Below are positions 17,579 through 25,564 of a stretch of 64,000 nucleotides of DNA, piece after piece. The first letter of the stretch is position 1. Every line of letters begins with the position of its first letter. The stretch spans positions 124,001 through 188,000 of the forward strand of contig NZ_MUHF01000011.1 of the NCBI RefSeq assembly GCF_002217435.1, in the 5' to 3' direction. A program made the position numbers and the translations under genes. The notes beneath the pieces were generated by a model that saw only the letters and a program-made list of their open reading frames with translations, was not told where the DNA came from and did no database searches. This stretch comes from Flavobacterium reichenbachii (GTDB lineage Bacteria > Bacteroidota > Bacteroidia > Flavobacteriales > Flavobacteriaceae).

Positions 17579-17725
17579 TTAAATTATCTCTGTTAAAGGT
17601 AAGCAATTAAATGTATCGGAATCATAAGCCATAACAGCAGCACAATAACTGCACTGCTGTATGGGAAAAAATGGACCGGATTCAATATTTCTTGCAGGGA
17701 TTGCACTGGATAAATCTATTTTCTG
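17579..17725 (-). other. 48-codon open frame continuing directly from the ABC-3C ATPase stop
   Basis: After the ATPase TAA at 17728-17726 the same frame stays open for 48 codons and ends at TAA 17581-17579, just two bases before the next ATG. It reads QKIDLSSAIPARNIESGPFF, then PIQQCSYCAAVMAYDSD and FNCLPLTEII. The composition is protein-like, with a CxxC and a third Cys. No ATG, GTG or TTG occurs before the internal ATG at codon 32. It could be a small protein with a rare start codon, a stop-readthrough extension, or what remains of a former C-terminus or gene. I cannot decide between these. Confidence 0.4.
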
Positions 17726-20059
17726 TTAGGTAAGATCTTTCAGCCGCAGGCTTTTATTGGATAAATTGAACTTATTGAATTTATATTGTAAAAACTGAGA
17801 ATACCTGTCCTCATGGGTTGATAATATAATCTGCTGATCGCTGAAATTGTATTTGAGCAACTCGACCAGTGAATGCGAATTTATCTCATCTAAAGTCTGC
17901 AGCGGGTCATCGATAAAAATCGTACCCAGTTTGGAATTATTGAAGACTTTGTTAAGCACCAGCATCAAGGAAATTACCGTTGCAGCCAGCTGTCCTGACG
18001 ATAAGGTGTAAGTCACTTCCTGATCCCGCTGCTTAGGCCTTATGTATATTTGCGAGTTTTCCTTGTCTATATCCAAAATCAGCAGCAATCCAGAACCCAG
18101 TGTGTGGTTCTGCAGTATTTTACCTGTAAAGATGTAAAATGGGATGCTGATTTTTTCCACAATACTCTTGGTATACTGCCTTATTTTTTGATCTATTTTT
18201 AACCCTATACCATTGATTTCATCATAGATGTGTTCCAGTTTTTCTTTGCGCTGCACAAGACCTTGCAGTGTCTGGTTGATTGCATTGTAGTACTGATGCT
18301 GCACATAGAGTCGTTTGTTTTTTAAATCTTCGCTTTCTAAAACATTCAGCTCTCCAATTTTTCCTGAAAAATAGAGATTAAAGTCATTGATGACCTGATC
18401 AATATTGATGCTGCTGTCAATTTCAGGTCTTTTTCTGCTGATGAGCTCCACCAGCTTTAAAACAGCGTTTTCTAGATTTTCAATAGTACGCATATTGATG
18501 TATGACATGACCTCCTTCAGCTCTTCTGCAGAAAATAATGATGCCAGCTCGGCTGACTGGGAATTTAGTGCGGAAAAGCTATTTTTAAGGTTTTGAAATT
18601 GAGATGGACTGATAAGCAGTCCATTTTCTTTTGTTAACTTTTCAGCCTGATTTTCAATAAATGATTTTATTACTTTTAAAAAGTCGTTCTCCAACGCGAG
18701 CTTCATGCTTTCCAGCCTGTCATTTTCTCTGATGTAAGAGCTGAAAATCTTTACTTCAGTTTCCTCGATCTGCTGCTTAAGCTGCTCGGTAGTCTGCCAG
18801 TTGTAACCGCAGGTGTAGCATTCGCCGTCTTTAAGCTCAAGTACGCTTTTATGTGCTTCGATCACTTTATTAAGTCCCTCCCTTTTATCCTTAAGATCAG
18901 AGAGTATCTGATTCTGTACACTAAGGCTTTCAATTAATGATATCGTAAGGGTAAGCTGCGTACGCAGCAGGTTAAAATCCACCGCAGGTTTTTCGGTTTT
19001 GTCTTCCAGATCAAAAAGATGCTTATCCGATAAAATTTCCGAGTAGCGTTTATTATCAATCAAAGTTATCAGGGATATATAGCCTGAGATCTGATTATCA
19101 TTTTCTTTTCGTTTTTTGTCTTCTTCTTCTAGAACTGCAAAATTCTGGATGCTCCAAAAGTTCTCCACGAAAGACTGCAGCAGGGCATTATTGTTTATTA
19201 TATCGTTTAGCTTTTTTATCGCTAAAACATTTTGGACCGCAGTTTTCATCTCAAAGAGATTTTCCACCTTTTTAATCTCTACAAGGTAGGAATTGTGTAG
19301 ATCCAGATTAGTATTGGTAATGAGCTGTGAATCCCAGGGCAGGGCAGGGGAAAGTCCCGGCAGCAGCGCTTTGTACTGCACCTGCTGTCCATCGTCCTTC
19401 AATGTCTCGGTATTCTGCGTATTTATGGCGTTAATTGCCAAGTTTAGCTGATGTACTTTTTCACTTGTTTTCCTGCAGAACTCAATGGTTTTGTCATACA
19501 ATATCCTTTCTTCACTGCCTCCAAGCAGTGAAATAAGCGCTTTATACCTTTCTTTAGGATCTTCTTTTAAAAAATAGGTATTTTCGTCCTGTTCTACGTA
19601 GTTTAGGACGTTAAAGAGATTGTCAAGATTTTTAAATTCCAACGCTTCTTCCAGCGCCTGCTCACTTGACTGCACATTATCAATGTACAATACGGAATCA
19701 TTGAATATCAAGCCAATATTGTTTTTTTTTGACTGGCGCAAATCGGCGGCGGGAATTACCCTTTTTATATTTAGAATCTGTTCTGCTTCAGACTCAAAGA
19801 CGGCAGCAATTTCAATAGGCAGATTTTCAGCCTTATGGATAGGGCTGTTTTTGTATTTGTAACGCTTATCAAGTTTGATTTTGGCCAGTTTTCGCGGCGT
19901 TTTTGTAAGCAGTACTTCCAATGCCTCAAAAGCGGTGGTTTTACCGTAACCGTTGGGTCCGTCAAACACCACAAGGCTGTTGCTGCTAAAATCAAAAACA
20001 ATATGGTCAAAACATTTAAAATTTTTAATTGTAAGACTGGAAATTTTATAGGCTGCCAT
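17726..20059 (-). CDS. SMC/Rad50-like ABC ATPase of an ABC-three-component (ABC-3C) system
   Basis: A 777-residue ATPase. The N-terminal half-domain has ISSLTIKNFKCFD and Walker A GPNGYGKTT (about residues 35-43). A long coiled-coil insertion is interrupted near residues 410-416 by CYTCGYNW, a zinc-hook-like CxxC turn. The C-terminal half-domain has the signature LSSGQLAATVISL, Walker B GTIFIDDPLQTLDE and H-loop ILSTHED. Such ATPases are the motor or sensor of ABC-3C conflict systems and are related to Rad50 and other DNA-end-handling ATPases. It is the third gene of the minus-strand operon, starting 3 bp after the middle component. Full length; no missing motifs. Confidence 0.88.
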   Translation of the reverse strand: MAAYKISSLTIKNFKCFDHIVFDFSSNSLVVFDGPNGYGKTTAFEALEVLLTKTPRKLAKIKLDKRYKYKNSPIHKAENLPIEIAAVFESEAEQILNIKRVIPAADLRQSKKNNIGLIFNDSVLYIDNVQSSEQALEEALEFKNLDNLFNVLNYVEQDENTYFLKEDPKERYKALISLLGGSEERILYDKTIEFCRKTSEKVHQLNLAINAINTQNTETLKDDGQQVQYKALLPGLSPALPWDSQLITNTNLDLHNSYLVEIKKVENLFEMKTAVQNVLAIKKLNDIINNNALLQSFVENFWSIQNFAVLEEEDKKRKENDNQISGYISLITLIDNKRYSEILSDKHLFDLEDKTEKPAVDFNLLRTQLTLTISLIESLSVQNQILSDLKDKREGLNKVIEAHKSVLELKDGECYTCGYNWQTTEQLKQQIEETEVKIFSSYIRENDRLESMKLALENDFLKVIKSFIENQAEKLTKENGLLISPSQFQNLKNSFSALNSQSAELASLFSAEELKEVMSYINMRTIENLENAVLKLVELISRKRPEIDSSINIDQVINDFNLYFSGKIGELNVLESEDLKNKRLYVQHQYYNAINQTLQGLVQRKEKLEHIYDEINGIGLKIDQKIRQYTKSIVEKISIPFYIFTGKILQNHTLGSGLLLILDIDKENSQIYIRPKQRDQEVTYTLSSGQLAATVISLMLVLNKVFNNSKLGTIFIDDPLQTLDEINSHSLVELLKYNFSDQQIILSTHEDRYSQFLQYKFNKFNLSNKSLRLKDLT

Positions 20060-20062
20060 AAT

Positions 20063-20755
20063 TTATTGTGTCATATTTTTTGCATTAACAAAGTTTTCGA
20101 TGTCTGTGATAGCGTGAATGTTGCTGTCATTAATTATTGAAAGCAGAAAAGATTCTCTGTCTGTCATCGCCTGATTTAGCGAATCTGACAGTGTGGTTAA
20201 GGTTAAACTATGATCGGCGGGCTGATAATTAAGATAGGGAATTTTTATAAAAAGGTTCAGCAGCAGATCATACCACTTGTCCTGGTTCTCCTGGATGGAA
20301 TCACTGTGCGCAATTGCAAGGTCATTTAAATCACTGACCAGCGCGGCTGTATTGGATATTTTCTCCTTTAGCACTTCAAGAGCATCATTATTATAGGGTA
20401 AAATATATTTCTTGGAATTGATGTAATTCTCTTCCACTTTATTTAGCTCCTGTATCAGATTGGGATAATCACCATCCAGGGCTGCAAATAAAATAAGGGA
20501 AAGATTGTAATTTATGTTCCGGTCAATGAACTGGGTTAGAGTTTCACTTTTTTTGGTATTTACCACAATATTATTAAGTGCATATTCCAGTATTTTTATG
20601 TTTTCTCCTGTAATGCGCATCAGATCCGAATGGTCATAAAAACACAGCAGATAAAAATCATCCTTGTCCTCGTAGTAGGCAAAATCCAGATTTTCATCCA
20701 CATTGATGTACTTAAGCCCGCTCTGCAGGCTGATTTCTTTTATAATATTTCTCAT
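20063..20755 (-). CDS. ABC-3C middle component
   Basis: A 230-residue, mostly helical protein starting MRNIIKEISLQSGLKY, without enzymatic motifs or membrane segments. Identity comes from position and size: it lies between a Cap4-like nuclease gene (4-bp overlap) and an SMC-like ATPase (3-bp gap), exactly where the poorly conserved middle component of ABC-three-component systems is found. I cannot assign the subtype. It probably bridges effector and ATPase. Confidence 0.75.
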   Translation of the reverse strand: MRNIIKEISLQSGLKYINVDENLDFAYYEDKDDFYLLCFYDHSDLMRITGENIKILEYALNNIVVNTKKSETLTQFIDRNINYNLSLILFAALDGDYPNLIQELNKVEENYINSKKYILPYNNDALEVLKEKISNTAALVSDLNDLAIAHSDSIQENQDKWYDLLLNLFIKIPYLNYQPADHSLTLTTLSDSLNQAMTDRESFLLSIINDSNIHAITDIENFVNAKNMTQ

Positions 20756-22029
20756 TTGTTGATGTCATTTATGGTTTTTTCAATGGAGGAGAATCCAAAA
20801 AGTCGCTTGTTAATTTCTTCTTCAGTGGCGTGCGGATTCAGTATATTGGTGATTTTATCTCTAATTTCCTGCTGGCTGTGCGAGAGATGACGGGTTACAA
20901 ACAGATCCACATCAATGGTATTGGGATGTTTGTAGAATTCCTCGCAATGCTGCTGGAATCTGATCTGCTCCAGCATAGAATCATCAAATTCACTATTGTG
21001 ATTCAGTAGCTGATATCGGACTGCCTGACCCTCTGGCGTCATTTTGGTATACTGCAGGTTTTTAAAATAAGGCAGCTGTATTATTTCTTTGATTGCTTTC
21101 AGTACGACAGATCTTACAGCACTCCCCTCTAAAAATCCTGCAAAACTCTGCCGCAGATTATTTTTGTCGAGTTTTTTATGCGGAGTCGTATGGAACTGTA
21201 TCAAGGAAATCAGATCATTGTAGGGAAGCTTCTCAAGTTCATCTACTGCAGCCTGAAGTTTGGTAAACTCTGCCAATTGACCGGCATCATTCAAATCATA
21301 CAAAACCAGATCTTCGGATAAGAATTTTAAAAACAGTTTTGAGATTTCAAACCAGCACAAATCCTCTGAAAAAGCCAGTGCCGAATCCATCCATTGTTTA
21401 ATATCCTTAAAGAAAATTTTTGTTTTCCTTTTACTGGCATGTCTTTCCTTTACGATTCTTGTGATATTATAACAGCATTGGGCAGTTTTTATAGCAGCAT
21501 CTTCTTCGGCAATTCCTGATGCTGCATAATGCTGTGTCACGGCATCCATGAGCTTCAGGTGGATGTTGGCGATGGTATACTCGCCCTGCAGACACTCAAA
21601 ATTTGTTGCTTTACTGTATTTATTATCAAAATTGGACAGATCCGGTTGGAAATCCGTAATTACACTGTCGGTAATCAGATTGCATTTGACCGGTTTTTTC
21701 CGCACCCTGTCAAAATATATATGGTTTCTTTTGCGACCGTCATTTGGATCCTTTTCAACCCGTTTATGATAGTAGTATTTATCAATAAGTTCTTCAATTA
21801 CCTCTTTGTATTTACTGATCTTATCTGCATCCTTACTGAGATAAGCTTTGACTTGAAAGACTTCAATTTCTGTGGTTTGCAGGGAAAAATCTTCATCTTC
21901 TTCCAGTTTAAGACAATAGCCGTCAGGAATTGGATCGGGCAGACTGTTCATGGTTTCGATAGCACGGCACAAGGCTACCTCTCCCTGAAAAATATATCCC
22001 GACCAGCTGGGTGTTGCGTCAGTATTCAT
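20752..22029 (-). CDS. ABC-3C effector with N-terminal Cap4-like PD-(D/E)xK nuclease domain
   Basis: A 425-residue protein opening with SWSGYIFQGEVALCRAIE, then LKLEEDEDFSL (acidic residues 43-47) and EIEVFQVKAY (Q59-V60-K61). This G.Q...AL / E..D / QVK series is that of dsDNA endonuclease domains in Cap4 and ABC-3C effectors. The remainder is helical and probably binds the other components. It is the first gene of the three-gene operon and the ATG of the next gene overlaps its end. ABC-3C systems are predicted, mainly from gene neighbourhoods, to cut invader DNA after the ATPase senses a nucleic-acid structure. The promoter should be in the 134-bp gap upstream. Confidence 0.82.
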   Translation of the reverse strand: MNTDATPSWSGYIFQGEVALCRAIETMNSLPDPIPDGYCLKLEEDEDFSLQTTEIEVFQVKAYLSKDADKISKYKEVIEELIDKYYYHKRVEKDPNDGRKRNHIYFDRVRKKPVKCNLITDSVITDFQPDLSNFDNKYSKATNFECLQGEYTIANIHLKLMDAVTQHYAASGIAEEDAAIKTAQCCYNITRIVKERHASKRKTKIFFKDIKQWMDSALAFSEDLCWFEISKLFLKFLSEDLVLYDLNDAGQLAEFTKLQAAVDELEKLPYNDLISLIQFHTTPHKKLDKNNLRQSFAGFLEGSAVRSVVLKAIKEIIQLPYFKNLQYTKMTPEGQAVRYQLLNHNSEFDDSMLEQIRFQQHCEEFYKHPNTIDVDLFVTRHLSHSQQEIRDKITNILNPHATEEEINKRLFGFSSIEKTINDINK

Positions 22030-22163
22030 ATGCTGTTTTTCTCTTTTATTTGAGTAATAGGTTTACAATTTGATGCTTCAAAAGTGAACATTCATTTAGA
22101 TGTACCTTTTTTATTGGTATAAACAATTGATGAACAATGTGTTATTTCGGTTAACTTCAGCTA

Positions 22164-24668
22164 TTAAATTTCGAATTCGCTCTTTTCACAGTAATAAGAT
22201 TGAATGAACTTTTTCAATGTCAACTTTTTATCATCTTCTAAACCGAGATTATGAAAGGCGCCAAGGTGTATTGCTTTTCCTATTATGTAGTTTATATCTA
22301 AACTCGTAGGATAGTCAAAATTATTTCTTGATATATCAGGAACAAATTTTCTGGAATTTAAGTTCACCATAATCATTTCAATATCGAATATCTTAGCTTG
22401 TGTTGGTGCTTCATATCTAAAGTTGTTAATTAGTACATTTCGAACGTACAATTCTTTTCGTTTTTCCTCATATCTTCTGTAATAAAAGGTATTTTTGGAT
22501 AATATCACGGATTGAAAAGGCAAATAGAGTTCATTAGTTTTTCCCTCAAATAAATTGACTTTTTCATATGTTGCATACGTTTTGCAATTATTGGAGTGAC
22601 CTAACTCAATTAGATTTTCGTATCCTAAATTATCATACAAATAATCACCTATATTGGCAAATTCAAAATCTTTAAAATCTAAATCTAAGTTATTGGGTAC
22701 AATTACCGAAATCCATTCCAAATCCCTTTCCAGCTTATCAATAGTGTCTTCCAAATCATTATATTTCAAAATACTTAGGAAGTCATTTTCCATAGCAGTT
22801 CTGACAATTGGAATGTTGTAATATTTCAGCTCACTATTAATTATAAAATTATCGATATCTATTGCTGATGTATCTTGCACGATTTTGATTCCGTCACAGG
22901 AATATTGATATAAAGTTCCTTTAAAATCAATATGATTGATACTAGAAACATAATCCCTTTTCTTTTTAATAAGTGCATATCCCTCAATATCTTTTAAATA
23001 ATTGCTTAAATCAATTTTGATCAAGCCATCAGGTACTGTTACTGTCTTTAAATTATTTGAAATTAAAATGGGAACATTTGAATTGTCATAGAGTTCCACC
23101 TGAATATCGTCAGTAAGGAAAAATTTATTCATAAAAGCAACAACCTTAGCAGAATTATTTTCAAAAACATTAATAAAATTTTTGTAATTTAGAATAATTT
23201 CGGTTCCGTCAAGTGAATGATCTTCTGCTTTTGTTAAAGATGTATACTCGTTATTCTTTTCGAGATTTATTAAGTATCTGTCAGAAGATTTGTAATATCT
23301 TGTTATTACTTTTACCTCGTCCGAAAGCATGAAACAGGAAAGAAAACCAATTCCGAAATTTCCGATGGGCTTATAGGCCAGATCCCTTAACTTGAAATCT
23401 TTCGAAGTATAATAGGACACGCCTATGTTTAGGAAATGCTTTTTGATGATTTCCAGAGACATTCCCGTACCATTATCCTTAATAGTAACTTCATTTTGTG
23501 CTTCGTTGATGATAATCTTGATTTTTGGCACATACTTTTCTGCACCGATCTGCAGATTTTCATTTACGATTTCCTGTCTTATTCTGCAGGAATCTATAGA
23601 GTTCTGTATGAGTTCGCGCAAGCCTAAAGATTTGTCTCCATATATTTTTTCTCCCATCAAAAGCGCACTGATGGCCTTATAATCAAGCTTCATTTTGTAA
23701 TCTGAAAAGGTGTAGCCTATGGCCTGTATTTGGACCTCTGGGGTGGTGTCATAGAGCAGATTATATTGGGAAGACATCGTATTGGCTAACTGCGTACAGT
23801 TTGTGATCTCATAGGCGACCCAGTCAATGTAGGTCAATATTTTTCGATGGGTATGTGGATTTTCGCACTGGCCCGTAAAGTAAATTGTTTTAAGACCGGT
23901 TTTTGGGTCTTTTTTTATTTTTTGATTATTTGAAATAATGAAATGCTGGTCCCATTCCTCCTTGCTGATCCCGGTTGGAGAAATCAATTGGTAAAGATTA
24001 AAAGGAGTTCTATTTGAATCGATATCCAAAATGTCGGCCAGTCGAAGCACACAGGCTAGAAACTGCGAATTAAATTTATAGTCTCCTTTCAGCTCATTTA
24101 CGGTCAGATTACTTGTTATCCAGTCAAATCCTTTGGTATGGCTTTCGCAGATCAGGGCGAGTTCTTTTGTGAAATTAAGCGATAATCTGGGAATATCGAA
24201 TTTTCCCTTTAACTCTTCCTGTATATATTTGGCGGAAAGTGAGGAATGAAACATTCGCACATATTCTTGAAGTGCCAGTTCCTCATCTTCAATAGTTTTG
24301 ACTACCGCGGAATATTTAATGTCAAAATAGGGGAAATTATCATTTTTGATCAATTTTATATCCTCTTCGCTTACCGCCATGCCGACATCATGAAGTAAGG
24401 CAGACAATATTAAAATGGCAATTTCTAATTCGTCCAGCTGATTGATGTCGTCAACAATACTGCTCATGTTTTTTATAATTCTGAGCGAATGGCCGATATT
24501 GTGCAGTGTATAATTGGGGAAAATATGCGGGATTCTCTGCTCCAGTATATTTTTTACTTTTTCGTATACTTCTTTTATATGCGGAAGAAATTCACTGTTT
24601 CTGCTCTGAAGCAGCTTTACCAGTTCTAAATCGTCGATGCTGATTTCTCTGTCTATTGTTACGCTCAT
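22164..24668 (-). CDS. HD-domain/Hsp90-like GHKL ATPase fusion protein
   Basis: An 834-residue protein with two enzyme domains. Residues 45-290 form an HD phosphohydrolase-type domain: H56 and H60 in HNIGH, H93-D94 in LLHDVGMA, H177 in ESHTKGFDW and D212 in RLADILDID. Residues 320-460 form an Hsp90-type GHKL ATPase: E352 and N356 in LRELIQNSID, D398-G403 in DNGTGM, and GNFGIGFLS at 436-444. The C-terminal 370 residues resemble the Hsp90 middle region without the dimerisation end. All key residues are present. Hsp90-like ATPases joined to HD domains occur among predicted bacterial conflict systems, where ATP-driven clamp closure may switch a nucleotide-processing effector. It stands 134 bp upstream of the ABC-3C operon on the same strand, so it may be separate or its first gene. 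Confidence 0.8.
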   Translation of the reverse strand: MSVTIDREISIDDLELVKLLQSRNSEFLPHIKEVYEKVKNILEQRIPHIFPNYTLHNIGHSLRIIKNMSSIVDDINQLDELEIAILILSALLHDVGMAVSEEDIKLIKNDNFPYFDIKYSAVVKTIEDEELALQEYVRMFHSSLSAKYIQEELKGKFDIPRLSLNFTKELALICESHTKGFDWITSNLTVNELKGDYKFNSQFLACVLRLADILDIDSNRTPFNLYQLISPTGISKEEWDQHFIISNNQKIKKDPKTGLKTIYFTGQCENPHTHRKILTYIDWVAYEITNCTQLANTMSSQYNLLYDTTPEVQIQAIGYTFSDYKMKLDYKAISALLMGEKIYGDKSLGLRELIQNSIDSCRIRQEIVNENLQIGAEKYVPKIKIIINEAQNEVTIKDNGTGMSLEIIKKHFLNIGVSYYTSKDFKLRDLAYKPIGNFGIGFLSCFMLSDEVKVITRYYKSSDRYLINLEKNNEYTSLTKAEDHSLDGTEIILNYKNFINVFENNSAKVVAFMNKFFLTDDIQVELYDNSNVPILISNNLKTVTVPDGLIKIDLSNYLKDIEGYALIKKKRDYVSSINHIDFKGTLYQYSCDGIKIVQDTSAIDIDNFIINSELKYYNIPIVRTAMENDFLSILKYNDLEDTIDKLERDLEWISVIVPNNLDLDFKDFEFANIGDYLYDNLGYENLIELGHSNNCKTYATYEKVNLFEGKTNELYLPFQSVILSKNTFYYRRYEEKRKELYVRNVLINNFRYEAPTQAKIFDIEMIMVNLNSRKFVPDISRNNFDYPTSLDINYIIGKAIHLGAFHNLGLEDDKKLTLKKFIQSYYCEKSEFEI

Positions 24669-25564
24669 TTTTTTTAGAATTTGCCTTATTTTTAATTTTA
24701 GTAATCAGATATGGGTTAAATATCGGGCTAATTTTATTTTAATTTTTACGGATAACCGTACTTGATAAAGAAAATTTCAAAAATATGTAAATAATAATTT
24801 AGGAAGACCCGTATTTATACTTATTTGTTTCAGTGGTTTAGCCTTTCGAAATTTTGCATTAATCCCATAGAGGCTTGAATTTTAGGAAGCTTGGCTGCTC
24901 CATTTTTTGCCTTTTATATTTTAACAAGATTACGGCTTTCCGTGAAAAAGATTCGCAGAAATGATTTATGTTTGAACTTCCCAAAAAAGTGATATTAAGA
25001 AAATAGCCTTTTTGAAAGTTTTCGAATCATTCGCAAAATAGTCATTTTGAAATAATTGACTGTTTTATAGTATTATAACGAATAGGACAAAGTTTTGCAA
25101 ATAAGAAAAGATTTTACTTTATTATATAATTTAAATACGTTGATTCTCTTTGCAACTTTCTTATATTTTTTAATATTTTAGGTGTAGATTTTAATCTCTA
25201 GTCTTTTAAATTTAAGTCAAATGCTATAGATTAATTATTAACGTCATTAAGTAGTTATATAGTCGAAATTTTTTACTGCGGATACAATGGTTCCGTTTTG
25301 AATTATTAAGATTCTAGTAAATACGAGGTTTTATTTATTATTTAAGAACAGGCAGAGAAAAAAGTGTATCTCGAAATTTTAACGAATTTCTTTGATAAAG
25401 ATAGGTTAAGTACGACTTAAAAAGCAAATTGATATTTTTCTTTTAATTCATGTTTTGAAACTTCCTTAAAAGAACTTTTATTCTTACTTTTCCAGTAATT
25501 ATAATTGTATTGACATCATTCTGTCTTAAGGGTTTGATTTCTTGTTTTATCAAGAATCTTAAGG
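24669..25564. other. Long AT-rich non-coding spacer between cargo and transfer module
   Basis: About 900 bases without a convincing gene on either strand; every frame is broken by stops. It should hold the minus-strand promoter of the HD-Hsp90 gene. A weak hairpin (GATTTCTTG at 25536-25544 with CAAGAATC at 25551-25558), flanked by two copies of CTTAAGG, lies just past the mobC stop and may be its terminator. I saw no CRISPR-like repeats or tRNA. Confidence 0.55.

Noticed and set aside
24669..25564. Possible CRISPR array, tRNA or oriT in the 900-bp spacer
   Set aside because: No regularly spaced repeats, no tRNA arms and no strong nick-site-like inverted repeat were seen; the region is simply AT-rich.
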